Shown one piece after another: positions 9,634 to 19,996 of a DNA stretch of 64,000 bases. Made by a program: the position numbers and the translations under genes. The notes below the pieces were generated by a model. It was not told the DNA's origin and ran no database searches. It saw only the letters and a program-made list of their open reading frames with translations. This stretch comes from Paracentrotus lividus (taxonomy: Eukaryota > Echinodermata > Echinoidea > Camarodonta > Echinidae), in the NCBI GenBank assembly GCA_940671915.1, contig CALNVZ010003426.1, positions 40,422,729-40,486,728 on the forward strand, given 5' to 3'. How positions within the stretch are numbered: position 1 is the stretch's first letter; every line of letters starts with the position of its first letter.

Positions 9634-10644
9634 ATGGATCCTTCTAATTTTACCATAGATCAATTGGAAGACAAAAAAGATGTCCTATATCTTCGCTACG
9701 TGTTGGTGAGCCTGTTTTACGTGCCATGTGTACTTATCATTTTAGTCGGAAACACATTTGTCCTGATGGCGTACAGGAGGGACAAAAGAATCCGGGAAAA
9801 CACGACAAACGCCTATATCCTCAACCTAGCCTTAGCAGACCTACTTGTAGGAGTAGTAATGGCTATTGGTGGTCCACTGTATTACACAGGTTTGTGGAAC
9901 TTTGGAGAGCTGTCTTGTATTTTGTATTGGGTGCTCGACTATTTGGTAACGGATATGTCTGGGATAACAATTGTTGCCATCAGCGTCGACAGGTATCTCA
10001 TGGTTCGCAATTCGCTGAAACATCTCTCGAGACAAACCCACAAGAAAGTTGCAATTATTTGCATTATTCTCTGGCTGGTCACCCTGGCTGTCCACGCAAT
10101 TCTAGCTTTCGCGTACTCTGCAAAGACTGGTTATGTTCATGAAAACATCATCTCCGGTAATATCTGTGATCTAGGTTACGGAAAGAACCTCGTTGTTCTG
10201 ATCATGATGTTTGTGATGGAGTTCTTGCTGCCTACTGTATGTGTCCTCTTGATGAATCTGTTCGTTTATTTCCATTTGAAGAGACGTACCACCAATCTAC
10301 AAACCGGTGGGCACTACAGACCATCTTCAGCAGAAGGTGAACGGTTTCGATCAGCATCCGATGGGAACAGTGACATACGGATACACGGACGTACATCAAG
10401 TTCTCAACATCTATAAGCAGCAAGGTTCTTGGCAGTGCTTCTGACGGTCTTCGTCATATGCTGGTTACCTTACTACATCGAAGATTGCTATACCTTCGTG
10501 CATTTTTCGTTTGTCCACATCGAAGCCTACAATCAAGTTGTGTCTTTTATTCTCTGGATGACTTCAGCCATCAATCCATTCTTGCATGCATTCTCCAATG
10601 TCTTTTTCAAGGAGAACTTTATGCATTTCCTGAGATGCAAGTGA
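9634..10644 (+). CDS. Histamine H3/H4-like aminergic GPCR, single exon, one in-frame stop
   Basis: Predicted 336-codon rhodopsin-class receptor, plasma-membrane, probably Gi/o-coupled if active. The start ATG at 9634 gives a short extracellular N-terminus with a glycosylation sequon (Asn5-Phe-Thr). Landmarks: Asn40 (1.50), Asp69 (2.50), Cys95 (3.25) with a loop-2 Cys178, Asp102 (3.32, amine contact), DRY 119-121, Trp147 (4.50), Glu196 (5.46) with Pro200 (5.50), Trp277/Pro279/Tyr280 in CWLPY (TM6), Trp308 (7.43) and Asn314-Pro315 (7.49-7.50). Glu5.46 together with Trp7.43 is the histamine H3/H4 hallmark; muscarinic receptors lack it. Two oddities: codon 261 is TAA (10414-10416), just before TM6, and NPxxY has His318 in place of Tyr. 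The third intracellular loop is short, about 45 residues. Apart from the stop the frame is open throughout. It may be a young pseudogene, a null allele or a base error. Ligand is inferred. Confidence 0.85.
10414..10416 (+). other. In-frame TAA interrupting the receptor
   Basis: The reading frame continues unchanged on both sides of this stop (HL, stop, AARFLAVLLT). In related receptors this position at the base of TM6 is usually a basic residue, so one A-to-T change in a lysine AAA codon would explain it. A protein ending here would have five TM helices and no G-protein-competent TM6. Confidence 0.8.
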
Positions 10645-10708
10645 CAACCTCAAAGGCTGATGGCAAAATTGATAAGCAGTTCTTGAACGATTTCTTTCAC
10701 CACATTAC

Positions 10709-10795
10709 CACGCATTACGCGTCCAAACAGGCGTCGAAAGGGTATGTTTCAGCCTGTTGGTATGGTCAACGCTGTTCTGAAAATAGGGGTGTGTT
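10709..10795 (+). repeat. Copy of the internal part of the 27603-27819 MITE
   Basis: Sequence around GTCGAAAGGGT, TTTCAGCCT and AAATAGGGGTGT aligns collinearly with 27650-27735 inside a C/G-capped MITE. It sits about 65 bp after the receptor stop, within the likely 3' UTR or flank. Confidence 0.6.
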
Positions 10796-10910
10796 CAGCT
10801 TAGATCCCTGTTTTAGGTATTCAATGCACGGTGATTACGTCATTTAGCATGTTTATGGTGTAATGTTTTTTTCCCCATTCTGATGTGAAGTAGGGGTGCA
10901 AATTTGAGTT

Positions 10911-10993
10911 TGTTTTGTTTTGTTTTGTTTTTTTAGTAAACCACCCCCCAAAAAAAAAAAAAAAACAACAACAACAACAACAACAACAACAAA
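10911..10993. repeat. Compound simple repeat: GTTTT, A-run, (CAA)n
   Basis: A GTTTT repeat, a C-run and A-run, and about ten CAA triplets follow one another, immediately before a LINE remnant. Confidence 0.85.
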
Positions 10994-11029
10994 ATACTTA
11001 AAACCTAAACATTATTTGAGAATTGTGAT

Positions 11030-11770
11030 TATATTTTAAAAAGCCGAATGTTCAAACATCATTCTCATAATGACGAACTACTAAGAATATCAAAATCGAT
11101 AACAAACCATTGGTCATTACAAAATTAGTAAAGAAATCGAATTGCAAGGTTTTTGGAGTAATTTTGGATGAGACGTTAAATTTGAATAAACACCTAGACC
11201 ACATTAGAATATTCATTTCCAGAAGCATTCAGGCGCGAATCCGATAATACCCCCCCCCCCCCCCCCCTGCTCCGCTTATCGCTCGGCCAGCGTGACGTGA
11301 AAATTGGTATACCTTTTTGCTCGCCCGGTGTGACGGGGAAAAAATTAGGTGTACCAAAATTTGAAATTCAACCCCCCCCCCCTCATGAAATCCTGTATCC
11401 GCCACTGGAATTGGTATAATTTCCAAGATTAACTTTCTTCTACCCCACCCAACTCTATTCCTTGTCTAATACAGTCTTACTTTGTAACATTGTGTAGGCC
11501 AACTGTGTTTCGACAAAAATAAATGCAATTTTCAAATTACAGAAGCGGGCCTTCCGAATTTGTACAGGATCGCACTTTTTGGCTTGCACTGACATCTTAT
11601 TCTACTAACTCAAAACATTAAAAATATTTGATTTAATTAAGTTTCAAACAACAGTTATTATGTTCAACTCTAAGAAAGAACTTCCCCCATCATTTGATGA
11701 CGTTTAATGTAATAATTCCGTTTATTCTTATCTAACTCGCTTATCTGGAAACCTCCACCTCCTTCTTCTC
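11030..11770 (+). mobile_element. Decayed non-LTR retrotransposon reverse transcriptase fragment
   Basis: An open segment just before 11230 encodes FGVILDETLN, then HLDHI and ISRSI, the conserved region following the polymerase fingers/palm in CR1/Jockey-like reverse transcriptases. After removal of the inserted MITE (11230-11407) the frame continues as GIISKINFLLPHPTLFL. Further downstream, in shifting frames, come pieces equivalent to a QKRAFRICTG segment, a LKIFDLIKF-like segment and KKELPPSFDD. Multiple stops and frameshifts show it is dead. The endonuclease and the polymerase catalytic core are absent, so it is 5'-truncated. Exact clade is uncertain. Confidence 0.7.
11230..11407. mobile_element. 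178-bp hAT-like MITE inside the LINE remnant
   Basis: It begins CAGGCGCGAATCC and ends, in reverse complement, CAGTGGCGGATACAGGA. C-runs follow or precede each end. The flanks GCATT (11225-11229) and GAATT (11408-11412) differ by one base and fit a 5-bp target duplication. Removing the element plus one flank restores the LINE reading frame, which supports the boundaries. Confidence 0.75.
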
Positions 11771-11839
11771 GAGTCCTTTCTCCTATTCTTCTGTTTGATT
11801 TGTAATTATACCTGATTACATTTAAAGATCATAGTATAC

Positions 11840-11841
<2 letters not shown>

Positions 11842-11922
<81 letters not shown>
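11842..11922. repeat. (TA)n microsatellite
   Basis: About 80 bases of uninterrupted alternating A and T. Confidence 0.95.
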
Positions 11923-11924
<2 letters not shown>

Positions 11925-12235
11925 ATACAGATATGAAAAGCTTGCTTTTTAGTTGTACAGGCTGTTTCACCCTATGAGGGTTCTTCGGCAACTGATCACA
12001 TATTATACAATTCACTTTCAAATATACACGTGTGCAGTCAGGCAAGTATTTCAAAGACACATAATACTATCATGACTATATAGCGAGGGTATACACAATA
12101 GTGGTATTAACAGATTAAGACATGCAAAGCAAAAGTACCTAAAGTACAAGCTGAAAATGAGGATCAAAGTTGAGGGGGGGGGGGTAGTTTAACCATATTC
12201 AGAAAGTAGACACTTTTCCTTGTGTTTACATGTAG

Positions 12236-12304
12236 AAATTAATTCAGTTCTAGAGTTCAGGATGGTGGATTTCGCTGCCGTGAACTCTAGAACTGAATTA
12301 ATTT
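12236..12304. repeat. Perfect inverted repeat, 24-bp arms, 21-nt loop
   Basis: The arm 12236-12259 is exactly complementary to 12281-12304 (core TTCTAGAGTTCA / TGAACTCTAGAA). The loop 12260-12280 is unrelated and G/T-rich. It directly abuts the truncated foldback copy that starts at about 12307. Confidence 0.9.
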
Positions 12305-12306
12305 TT

Positions 12307-12805
12307 AAAAAGTTCTTTTAATCCTCTTTTTATTGATACCCTATATGCAATGGTTACATCATGTTTGAATGCACATAATTCATGAATATTATGCAAAGTA
12401 AAAAGTAAAAAGTTACAAAATGTATTGTTATAATATTGCTCAATAACAGTCACAATAGGCATTCAATTTGCAATATTTGACTTTTGACTTGTCCTAACAT
12501 TCAGGTGTTCTACGCTTGCAAGAACAACATCATTGTTACAATTAGGGTATCATTGAAAAGAGGAATAAATGAACTGGACAATGGTATAAAATTCAATAAG
12601 AATTAGAAAATACCCCAAAAGTTATTAGGGCCCAAAGTAGAGTTGCGGAACTTCAATATGATCAATAAATTTTGCAACATTTGAATTTTGACTTTTCTCC
12701 ATATTCTGATATCCTGTGCATTGAAGCATGACACAATCATTACAAATAGGTTATACAAAGTTATCACGGCCCAAATTCGATTTGCGGACCTTTTTGTGAG
12801 GGGTT
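12307..12805. mobile_element. Truncated copy of the 1661-2699 foldback element
   Basis: The sequence is the reverse complement of the left half of the 1661-2699 element, matching through TTTGAATGCACATAA, CATTCAGGTGTTCT, GACTTTTCTCCATATT and the terminus GAGGGGTT, followed by TA. The other arm is missing. Confidence 0.75.
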
Positions 12806-12807
12806 TA

Positions 12808-13377
12808 TACATAAATTGGTTCTTAGGGGAATCCAACTCTGAATTAGACTCTACCCATTAAGTACTGAATGCAGGCGATCCCATTAATAGACGAAAGAGT
12901 AGTAAGATCAGTTTGGGAGCAGGGGTCGGGGAGAAGAGGGGGGGGGGGGGAGATCAAAGAAAGAGCCCTGTCAGGCTGTTTTCCAGTTTGCGAATCTTTC
13001 TATCACCTTTCCCTCTCTCTGACTTTGTTATCTTATCTTATCTAACTTTTTGAACAAAAGTGTATATAACCACATAGTGGTCCTGACATGTGGAATAATC
13101 TTCCTGGCAATATAAATTCATGTTCTACACTTTACTCTTAAAAATAAAAAAAAATGCTCCAAATTTTGTTGTCCGAAACACTGGCGTAGAACATCCTCCC
13201 CACTAACAAAAGAGAATGCGTCTCGCTTCACCGAGGATAAATAGTTCACCCCCCCCCCCCACTACTAACAAAAGAAATGTATGCGTGTCTACGCCCGTGG
13301 TCCGAAACAAAGGGGAACGGAAATTCTTTTTGCCCCTTTTTGTGGCCCGGCAGCCACTGAACAGCGCTAGATGGACG
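12808..13377. other. Non-coding stretch
   Basis: No gene is seen. It contains a G-run near 12939-12951, and a short direct duplication in which a CACTAACAAAAGA-type block near 13200 recurs near 13260, separated by a C-run. Confidence 0.5.
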
Positions 13378-13380
13378 TTA

Positions 13381-14228
13381 AGGGCCTGTCCCAAAGAAGG
13401 CGATCGTTGTGGCGACAACCTGCGAACTACTTTTTAGTACCCATCGCCACTGTTCGCAGGTCCAATCGCCTATAAGATCGTGAATTATCGCGTCTGTCGC
13501 CAACAAATACGTAGCAAAATTCTGTTCGCCGCTAGTTCCTCAACAAGTTACACAATAGCCGGCGTCAGTTGGGTTGGCGTCAATGACCGTAGCCTGTCTT
13601 CTCTTGTCGCAACAAGGTGCTATCGTAGATTGTCGCCAGATAGAACATGTTTAGAAGAGTGGAACGGCGGTCAGTTGTACGTTGCCGCGCTGCAGCGTAC
13701 GTTGCACGCATCGCTGAACCGCCAAGGCCAGTGAAATTTAAGCCGATACGGCCTTTGTCGCAACCTACATTGACCAAAATCAGGATCGGCCTCCCAGTCA
13801 GATACTGTGCAGTCGCCGCTGATTTTTGAAATTTTCAAAAATCACTCACGACCCAAATTATAATGCGCGACTGAGAGTACTATCACGAATATAAAGGCGA
13901 CAGTCCGCCATCAGGTAGAAAACACTCGATCGCCTGTGTCAGTCGCAAGGATCGCCACAGTGCCCAAGTTCATATTTTGGTTGATTTTAAGCTGCGACAA
14001 GAGAAGTCGAGCCGCGATATGCGCAAAGGTCGAGGCTATTGTATTATCGGATACCAGCTATTGTTAGCCTATTGTTTGCGTGGAAGCAAGTCGTTGTCGT
14101 AGCCTATCGTAGACATAGTCGTAGATACGTATATGATCTTCGGTCACCTACGATTCTGACACGATTCTGGCAGATTCTAACATGCATAGGTTGTCGCCAC
14201 AACGATCGCCTTCTGTGGGACAGGCCCT
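13381..14228. mobile_element. 848-bp PIF/Harbinger-like MITE with TTA flanks
   Basis: The terminus AGGGCCTGTCCCA, followed by GAAGGCGATCGTTGTGGCG, is present at the left and inverted at the right. TTA target duplications lie at 13378-13380 and 14229-14231. TTA/TAA duplications and GGGCC-type termini are typical of PIF/Harbinger. There is no transposase. The interior is rich in TCGCC and CGCCGC motifs and less AT-rich than its surroundings. Confidence 0.8.
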
Positions 14229-14231
14229 TTA

Positions 14232-14944
14232 CTCTATCCCCTTTTTGTTGGCTTCCAAGTAGGATAAAGTCTATACTCTTAAACAAAATATATACAGACT
14301 TGATCACATATCATGAAAGTTATGTTATGCAAGGTCTCCTGCGTTTTATTATATATCTCTTCTCTCTCTCTTTTTTAAATATTTTTTAAAATGATTTTTT
14401 AAATTATACCATATACCTATATTATGTATACTATTGTATAGGCATAATGTTATTGTAAACAATTTTCTGCTCATGCGATGTTATATAAAATGTATCTAAT
14501 ATGTACTTTATTTTCTGTTTAAACATTTCCATGTAAACGTATTATTTTGTTAAAACACGGAAATAAATTACATTCTATCTTTCAATCAATGCATAAAGAT
14601 TTGAATAAAGAGTGTCGTTCTATTACCATGTCATCTTTTTGACAAGAACACCCATATATTTTTTTTTTTTGCTGAGTCGAATTACAGGTTTTCATTATTA
14701 TTTCATTTTATTTAAAAAACAACTATATTGCTGCTCAATTAAATACCACTGCACAAGTGCTTTTGTGAAATCCACATGATTAGCAGTTTTTCATCTCTCG
14801 ATGTGTAATATTTGATGTGAGAATAATGAAGAAAAGAAGCACCGAATGCAATATCTATTTTGCAGATAATATTTTTCTCCCTATTGTAGCTTCACAAAAA
14901 ATGAATATATGATTAAATCTACAATCTTTTCTATACATTGCGCC

Positions 14945-14975
<31 letters not shown>

Positions 14976-15217
14976 AATGTTACGTGAGTAACCAACATAC
15001 TTGGCGCATAAAACAAAATCAAACAATTATTCTGAATTTAAATCAAAACAAAACAAAAAACAAAAAGGTTGGATGACTCAGCTTTTCTATTAGATGATGA
15101 AAAGCATGTAAATATTTAGAGCTCATGCATTCAGAAGTCTATGTTTTTAATGTAACGTGAGTAACTGTGGAATTGCCCTACTGGTAGTTTGATGTCCAAT
15201 TTGATTATGTTCCGATG
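14232..15217. other. AT-rich non-coding stretch
   Basis: No coding signal. It contains T-runs (14660-14671) and an A-run (14950-14977). Nothing else stands out. Confidence 0.5.
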
Positions 15218-15330
15218 CGTCTTTTGAACGAGTGAGTGATTAAAGTGCCTCGATCTATTTATGATGAGATTATTTTGTTAATGATTTATGCTGGTCACAC
15301 GACAGTGATGTCAAACAGCAGTAATACGTT
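15218..15330. repeat. Dispersed repeat shared with 3215-3345
   Basis: It matches the earlier copy through GAGTGATTAAAGTGCCTC and GATGAGATTATTTTGTTAATGA. Like that copy it lies beside purine-rich or GT simple repeats. Confidence 0.55.
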
Positions 15331-15423
15331 TCATTAGTGGCTCGCGCATTAGTGGCTCGCGAGATCAATTTCATATAGAAAGACAGACATGAACAGAAAA
15401 CAGGAGGGGGAGAGAGAGAGACT

Positions 15424-15547
15424 GAGTGTGTGTGTGTGTGTGTGTGTATGTGTGTGTGTGGGTGTGTGTGTTGGTGTGTGGTGTGTGTGTGTGTGGATGT
15501 GGGGTGTGTGTGTGTGTGTGTGTTGTGGATGTGGGGGTGTGTGAGAA

Positions 15548-15592
<45 letters not shown>

Positions 15593-15652
15593 AGGGAGGG
15601 AGAGAGAAGAGAGAGAGAGAAGAGGGAGGAGGGGAGAGAGAGAGAGAGGAGC
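15424..15652. repeat. Compound (GT)n-(GA)n microsatellite
   Basis: About 115 bases of GT/GTG repeat run into about 110 bases of GA/GGA repeat. Long spurious frames on both strands derive from it. Confidence 0.95.
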
Positions 15653-15659
15653 TAGTGAT

Positions 15660-15870
15660 AAGAAGGAGAGAGCGGAGGTTTCGGAAGTCTGTAATCACAG
15701 ACTCAAATTTGACAATTTAACAAATTAATGTCTATAGGGTTGAGACTAGACTCTGACTAACAATCTGCCGTGAAGCAAAAGTACATGACTGAATCTAGTC
15801 TCCTATTCAGACACTGCATAATGCACTGAGGCTACACGGAGACATTGGTTTTGCCTGCAAACTAGATCTG
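15660..15870. repeat. Dispersed repeat shared with 54990-55190
   Basis: Both copies follow a GA-repeat and share, in order, an ACTCA.ATT..AAATTTG block, TAGGGT.GAGACTAGACT, CTCCTA.TTCA, GACACTGCAT-like and TTTGCCTGCAAA-like sequence. The unit is unidentified and no coding potential is seen. Confidence 0.5.
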
Positions 15871-15915
15871 TCATGTCCATCAGATACGTTTTTCCCTCAA
15901 TAAAACTAGCCAAGT

Positions 15916-17219
15916 CAGGCCCGTACCTAGGATTTTTACGGGGGGGGGGGTCGAAAAATGGAAGAAATGGACCTTTTTCAATTTTTTTTTTCGAGCGCGA
16001 AGCGCGAGCCGAATGTTATTTTTTATATTTTATTTTTAAAATCTTAATGGCTTTTATTTCTATTGTTCATTTAGTAATGAATAGATCTGTAAAGGAATGC
16101 GAGGGTGAAGCGCGAGCCTAAAATTTTGAGATCAAAATTAGAGTTAATTGCGCAATATAGAGCCTATTAATTTAAGTATCGCGAGCTAAAAGTATTGAGC
16201 CAAAATTGTGCCTTATCCTCTTTTAGGATCCATGTTGAAGATACATATAATCTTGGCTCATTAATAATGTTTGTTATGAATATTTTGTGGTCTGCAGGCC
16301 CCTAGCCCACCCCAATCTAGCCCAAACACAATTCACCAATTTCTTTGACAAGGTTTGTCTCCAGCAACCATTTTTATACTTATTGTTTGGTTAAAATTTT
16401 ACAGTGCGAGTAGCATAGCGACCGACAGGAAAATTGGTGTTTTAAAAGACATATGAAGTAAAGAAAGGGGCACTTTTTAGTATTGTAAGTGACACTTTTT
16501 AAGAAATTGTCCCATGGGACTTTTTTAAGGGTATGAAAGGCTTTGCTTTTAGTATAAAAAGGGCATTTTAAGCTAAGAAAAGGGCACGTTAAGAGGCATG
16601 AAAAAGTGGGGCACTGTGCCCTGGCCCCGGTTTCCACCGCCTCTTTTGACCCCAATAAATATCCTCAAGCGCGAAGCGCGAGTAGAAAAACTTTGAGCTC
16701 AAATTGTAAGTTATTTGGCATTATGGACCCTATTTCAGTATCCGCGAGCACACGAAGCGCGAGCCACGAAGATTTTGGTGTTTAAAAAGACATGGAGTAC
16801 AAGTGGGCCCTTTTTTAGTATAAAAGTGCCGCCTTTTTAAAACAGAAATGTCCACAGGGACTTCAAAACTCCTGAAAGGCCTTCTTTAGTATAAAGATTG
16901 TACACTTGTTTTTTTTAACCTAGAAAAGGGACACTTTTGGTCATGAATAGGCGCACTTTTAGGCGTGGTGAAAAGGTGGGGGTCACTGTTCCTCCCCCCG
17001 TGTTCCAAACCGCCTCTGCCTACTGTACTAGGCCTTATTTTCTGTTATATCATTTCCTAAAAATTTTAGATAACATCATTAAAAAGTCAAAAATAGAAAC
17101 ACAAATGCAAACAAAAACATTCCTGCAAAAATGGTTTAAGATTCTAAGTGTAACTTCCGCCGTAATTTGTTTCTGCAAACAAATCATGATTATCATCCCC
17201 CAAAATAAAAGTGTCGAGC
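15916..17219. mobile_element. 3'-truncated copy of the 5107-6870 hAT-like family
   Basis: It starts CAGGCCCGTACCTAGG with a G-run. It then follows the 5107-6870 copy collinearly through the GAGCGCGAAGCGCGAGC motifs, the CTGCAGGCCCCTAGCCCA block, CTCCAGCA and the final ATGATTATCATCCCC region. The last 220 or so bases, including the right terminus, are missing. No coding frame is present. Confidence 0.8.
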
Positions 17220-17454
17220 GCCCGAGTTCAAATACATGGACGCTTAAAAAACCTGGTAATTACACGGAAACTATGTATTGTTTTGACCTTTTCACCTCAT
17301 TTAAAGCGTCAATAGGTCAAATGAAAACGAACATTTCCTGGTTCATGGGAACATGTAGAACACATTTACAGTGTTTATAAAATATTTAAAATAACACGGC
17401 CCATAAGACTAAGCGTCAGACAAAAAACTGTGCCAAAACATCTTTCTTGAACTT

Positions 17455-17467
17455 TGACCTTTGACCT
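17455..17467 (-). promoter_or_regulatory. Perfect DR1 nuclear-receptor element
   Basis: TGACCTTTGACCT is, on the minus strand, AGGTCA-A-AGGTCA, the consensus for RXR/HNF4/PPAR-type dimers. Only the match is observed; function is unproven. Confidence 0.3.
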
Positions 17468-17995
17468 GTGGTCCCGCTATAAGCTTAAACTTTGTTGCAA
17501 CTAACTTGAATATGTTTTCCATGATGCAGTCAACCAGGAAGAATACGGATCGACATATTTTTTACGTGACACATGTTGACCTAGCAAATAAGGTAACAGT
17601 TCATAAGAAATTCGTCGCTTTTTGCCAAAAATTAACTGCCCATTTCCAGGTTGTTAATCCATCATAGTAAATTGCACCGTGTGACCTATTTTCAAAGGTC
17701 GTAAGGCGTCACCAAATGTCGGCAACAATTACTAGCTAGATATGATTCACTTTTTCATCTTGCTAGTTTTTATAATATTGTCTTGCTGTCTGTATCGCGC
17801 GTTCAACTTGGACTCTATTATGCATCAATTATGCATAAAAAAACAATTGCGATGATCTTCAAACACTGACCTGGTCGGTGTGAATATGAAATAAAAAGAT
17901 TATACTTGACAATTGCTAGTTATAACATTACTAAATTTGATTACCAGATTTGAACACAGATTTTGAGCAAAAAATTGTTATGGTTAATGACTGCC

Positions 17996-18008
17996 TGACC
18001 TTTGACCT
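17996..18008 (-). promoter_or_regulatory. Second perfect DR1 element
   Basis: The 13-base DR1 is identical to that at 17455, 541 bp further on. Two exact copies within one stretch may reflect an old tandem repeat rather than an enhancer. Confidence 0.3.
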
Positions 18009-18468
18009 CATTTTGGAGTCACAAAAGGTCAATTAAAAAATTGGCACAATCATATTTTCTACCTTGTGTGATCAAGTGAACCTCAACAATAGATGATGTC
18101 AAAACATAACATGACTTGACAAACGAAGATCTACATAGGATCTCCACACTAATGAATAGGCGAAGCCATGATCAAAATTTGCCTCTGAGTTACACACTTC
18201 TTGATATTTGGGAACCACTATTTCAGGATTTTCCTCAAGAATTGAAATCTGCCCATAGTTATGGGAATTGAAAGACTCCTGTTTCAATCGCGGATTTCTC
18301 GGATTTCCCCCCGCCTATGAGCCCTAAAAACATACCCTTTCCCGGGAGAAATCGGGAACGGGTACGTGTACGCCGTTGACCACCCGCAGTTGGGTGGGGG
18401 GGGGGGGGGGTGGGGGGTAGAACCCTCTAGTGGTCGGTCGTCTTGTATTTTAGTGACCAACAGAAGGT

Positions 18469-18493
18469 NNNNNNNNNNNNNNNNNNNNNNNNN
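18469..18493. other. Assembly gap (25 N)
   Basis: Twenty-five consecutive N. The fixed size suggests a placeholder rather than a measured gap. It follows a long G-run (18396-18417). Confidence 0.95.
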
Positions 18494-19214
18494 AGGTGGC
18501 GCTCTCCACCAATACGTCCGCGACATGAGACACACCTCTACGGATTAGGTATCAGAGTCGATACATCTCTGTATATCACGTACCATGCCAATAAAACTCT
18601 GATTGTATATAATAAAATTGTAATGATGTTTATTTCGTCAAAATCCACATGGCAGCTTAAAAGCTGAATTACATGAATTTGAAACAAGACATACTTTAAA
18701 GACTAAATATAATAAATTCACATTTGAAATATCTTTCGAGAAAACAGAAGAGAGACAAGGAAAGAATAAAAAAATATATTTCATATACAAAACTATAAGT
18801 CGATCAAGGAAATGAAAAAAGAAGAATTAGAGGAGTAAGACACGTTTTCTGAAAGATGAAAAATGTTGTTTAGGTATGACAATAATTACAACAATACAAG
18901 TTATCATCAGTCAAGCATAAGGGTAACATGGAATATAAAAGCATGGCATAAAAAATATACAAGATATGAATGTCATTGACTTAATTTGAACTTGATTTCA
19001 TGGATAAATAAACTTCAAGTTCAAGACTAGAAATTAAGACGAAAAAAAGAAGAAGAAGCAGAAAAAACAGGAGGAAAAAAATATGGCAGAAAGTAAGGGT
19101 AGCATGGATGGCAAAAATTAAGAACCCTCTTTGTCGCTAAGTAAAGGAAGAAGAAAAAAAAATCTTGCTCATGAAATCATGAGTTTTAGGGGACAATACT
19201 TTGTCGTCTTTCGC
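18494..19214. other. AT-rich non-coding stretch
   Basis: No supportable gene or repeat was seen. Confidence 0.5.
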
Positions 19215-19218
19215 TTAA

Positions 19219-19654
19219 AGGGGAAGTTCACCCTGGATTTAAATTGGTTTTAAAAAATGCAGAAAAATAAATGAAAAATATGAGTGAAAGTTTGGAGAAA
19301 ATCGCCCAAAAAATAACGAAGTTATGAATACTTAAATTATTGATTCTGTGACGTCACATGCAAACAGTTCTCCTACGTGGTATGTAGTGTAAATTCCATA
19401 AAATGTCATTTTTTTTCAGAAGAAAATTAATTATTTCACCTGTGCGGTCGATATATCATCAAAAATATGTTCATATACAAGCCTCTATCAAATTGACCCA
19501 TTCCTTTATTTATGGAATTTACATACACAACATATGGGAGAGCTGCTCGCACGTGAAGTCACAGAATCAAAACTTTAAATATTTATAACTTTGCTATTTT
19601 TTGGTCGATTTTGTTCAAACTTTCACTCATATTTTTCCAGGGTGAACTATCCCT
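19219..19654. mobile_element. 436-bp TTAA-flanked MITE
   Basis: Left terminus AGGGGAAGTTCACCCTGG and right terminus, inverted, AGGGATAGTTCACCCTGG. TTAA lies at 19215-19218 and 19655-19658. Subterminal arms of more than 100 bp also pair, including ATGAGTGAAAGTTTG and GATTCTGTGAC blocks. TTAA target sites are used by piggyBac and Kolobok superfamilies; no transposase is present to decide between them. A one-ended relative is at 3052. Confidence 0.85.
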
Positions 19655-19900
19655 TTAATTGCCGTTGTGATGTTATGACATATTCTTCTTCTTATTCTTC
19701 TTTGAAGAGCAATTGATAATAATGTACCACATCGCTTTAGTGAAATAGCGCCATCTTTACAGAGAAGTACACGGATAATCATCTCGCAAAGCAAAATCTG
19801 AAGAAAATCTGGATGAGGGGGGAGAAGAAAGCAAGTAAAAGAGTCACAAAGGGCATTTATTTCAGCCCTTTGCAAATATACAATGTTTGCCCCAAAACAG

Positions 19901-19910
19901 CCCCCCCCCC

Positions 19911-19981
<71 letters not shown>

Positions 19982-19996
19982 AAAGAAAAGAAAAAA
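19901..19996. repeat. Compound C-run, A-run, (GA)n, (GAAA)n microsatellite
   Basis: Directly visible simple-sequence tract, about 95 bases. Confidence 0.95.

Larger units (their letters stand above)
17220..18295. other. Non-coding stretch with repeated TGACCTTTGACCT boxes
   Basis: No gene is seen. Two perfect TGACCTTTGACCT direct repeats (listed separately) and further AAGGTCA half-sites, for example near 18025, suggest a degenerate repeat rich in this hexamer. Confidence 0.45.

Noticed and set aside
9347-9658. Overlapping 62-90 codon frames upstream of the receptor
   Set aside because: No motif and opposing strands; more likely 5' flank or UTR. A TTTTCCAG at 9537-9544 could be a splice acceptor but nothing confirms it.
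10458-10847. 129-codon plus-strand frame overlapping the receptor end
   Set aside because: It is an alternative frame over TM6-TM7 and 3' flank; the receptor frame has all the family motifs.
14039-14389. 116-codon plus-strand frame
   Set aside because: It runs through the TTA-flanked MITE and its flank and is not a coherent protein.
15270-15728. Long frames on both strands (up to 142 codons)
   Set aside because: They are translations of the (GT)n-(GA)n microsatellite; low complexity, no start context or domain.
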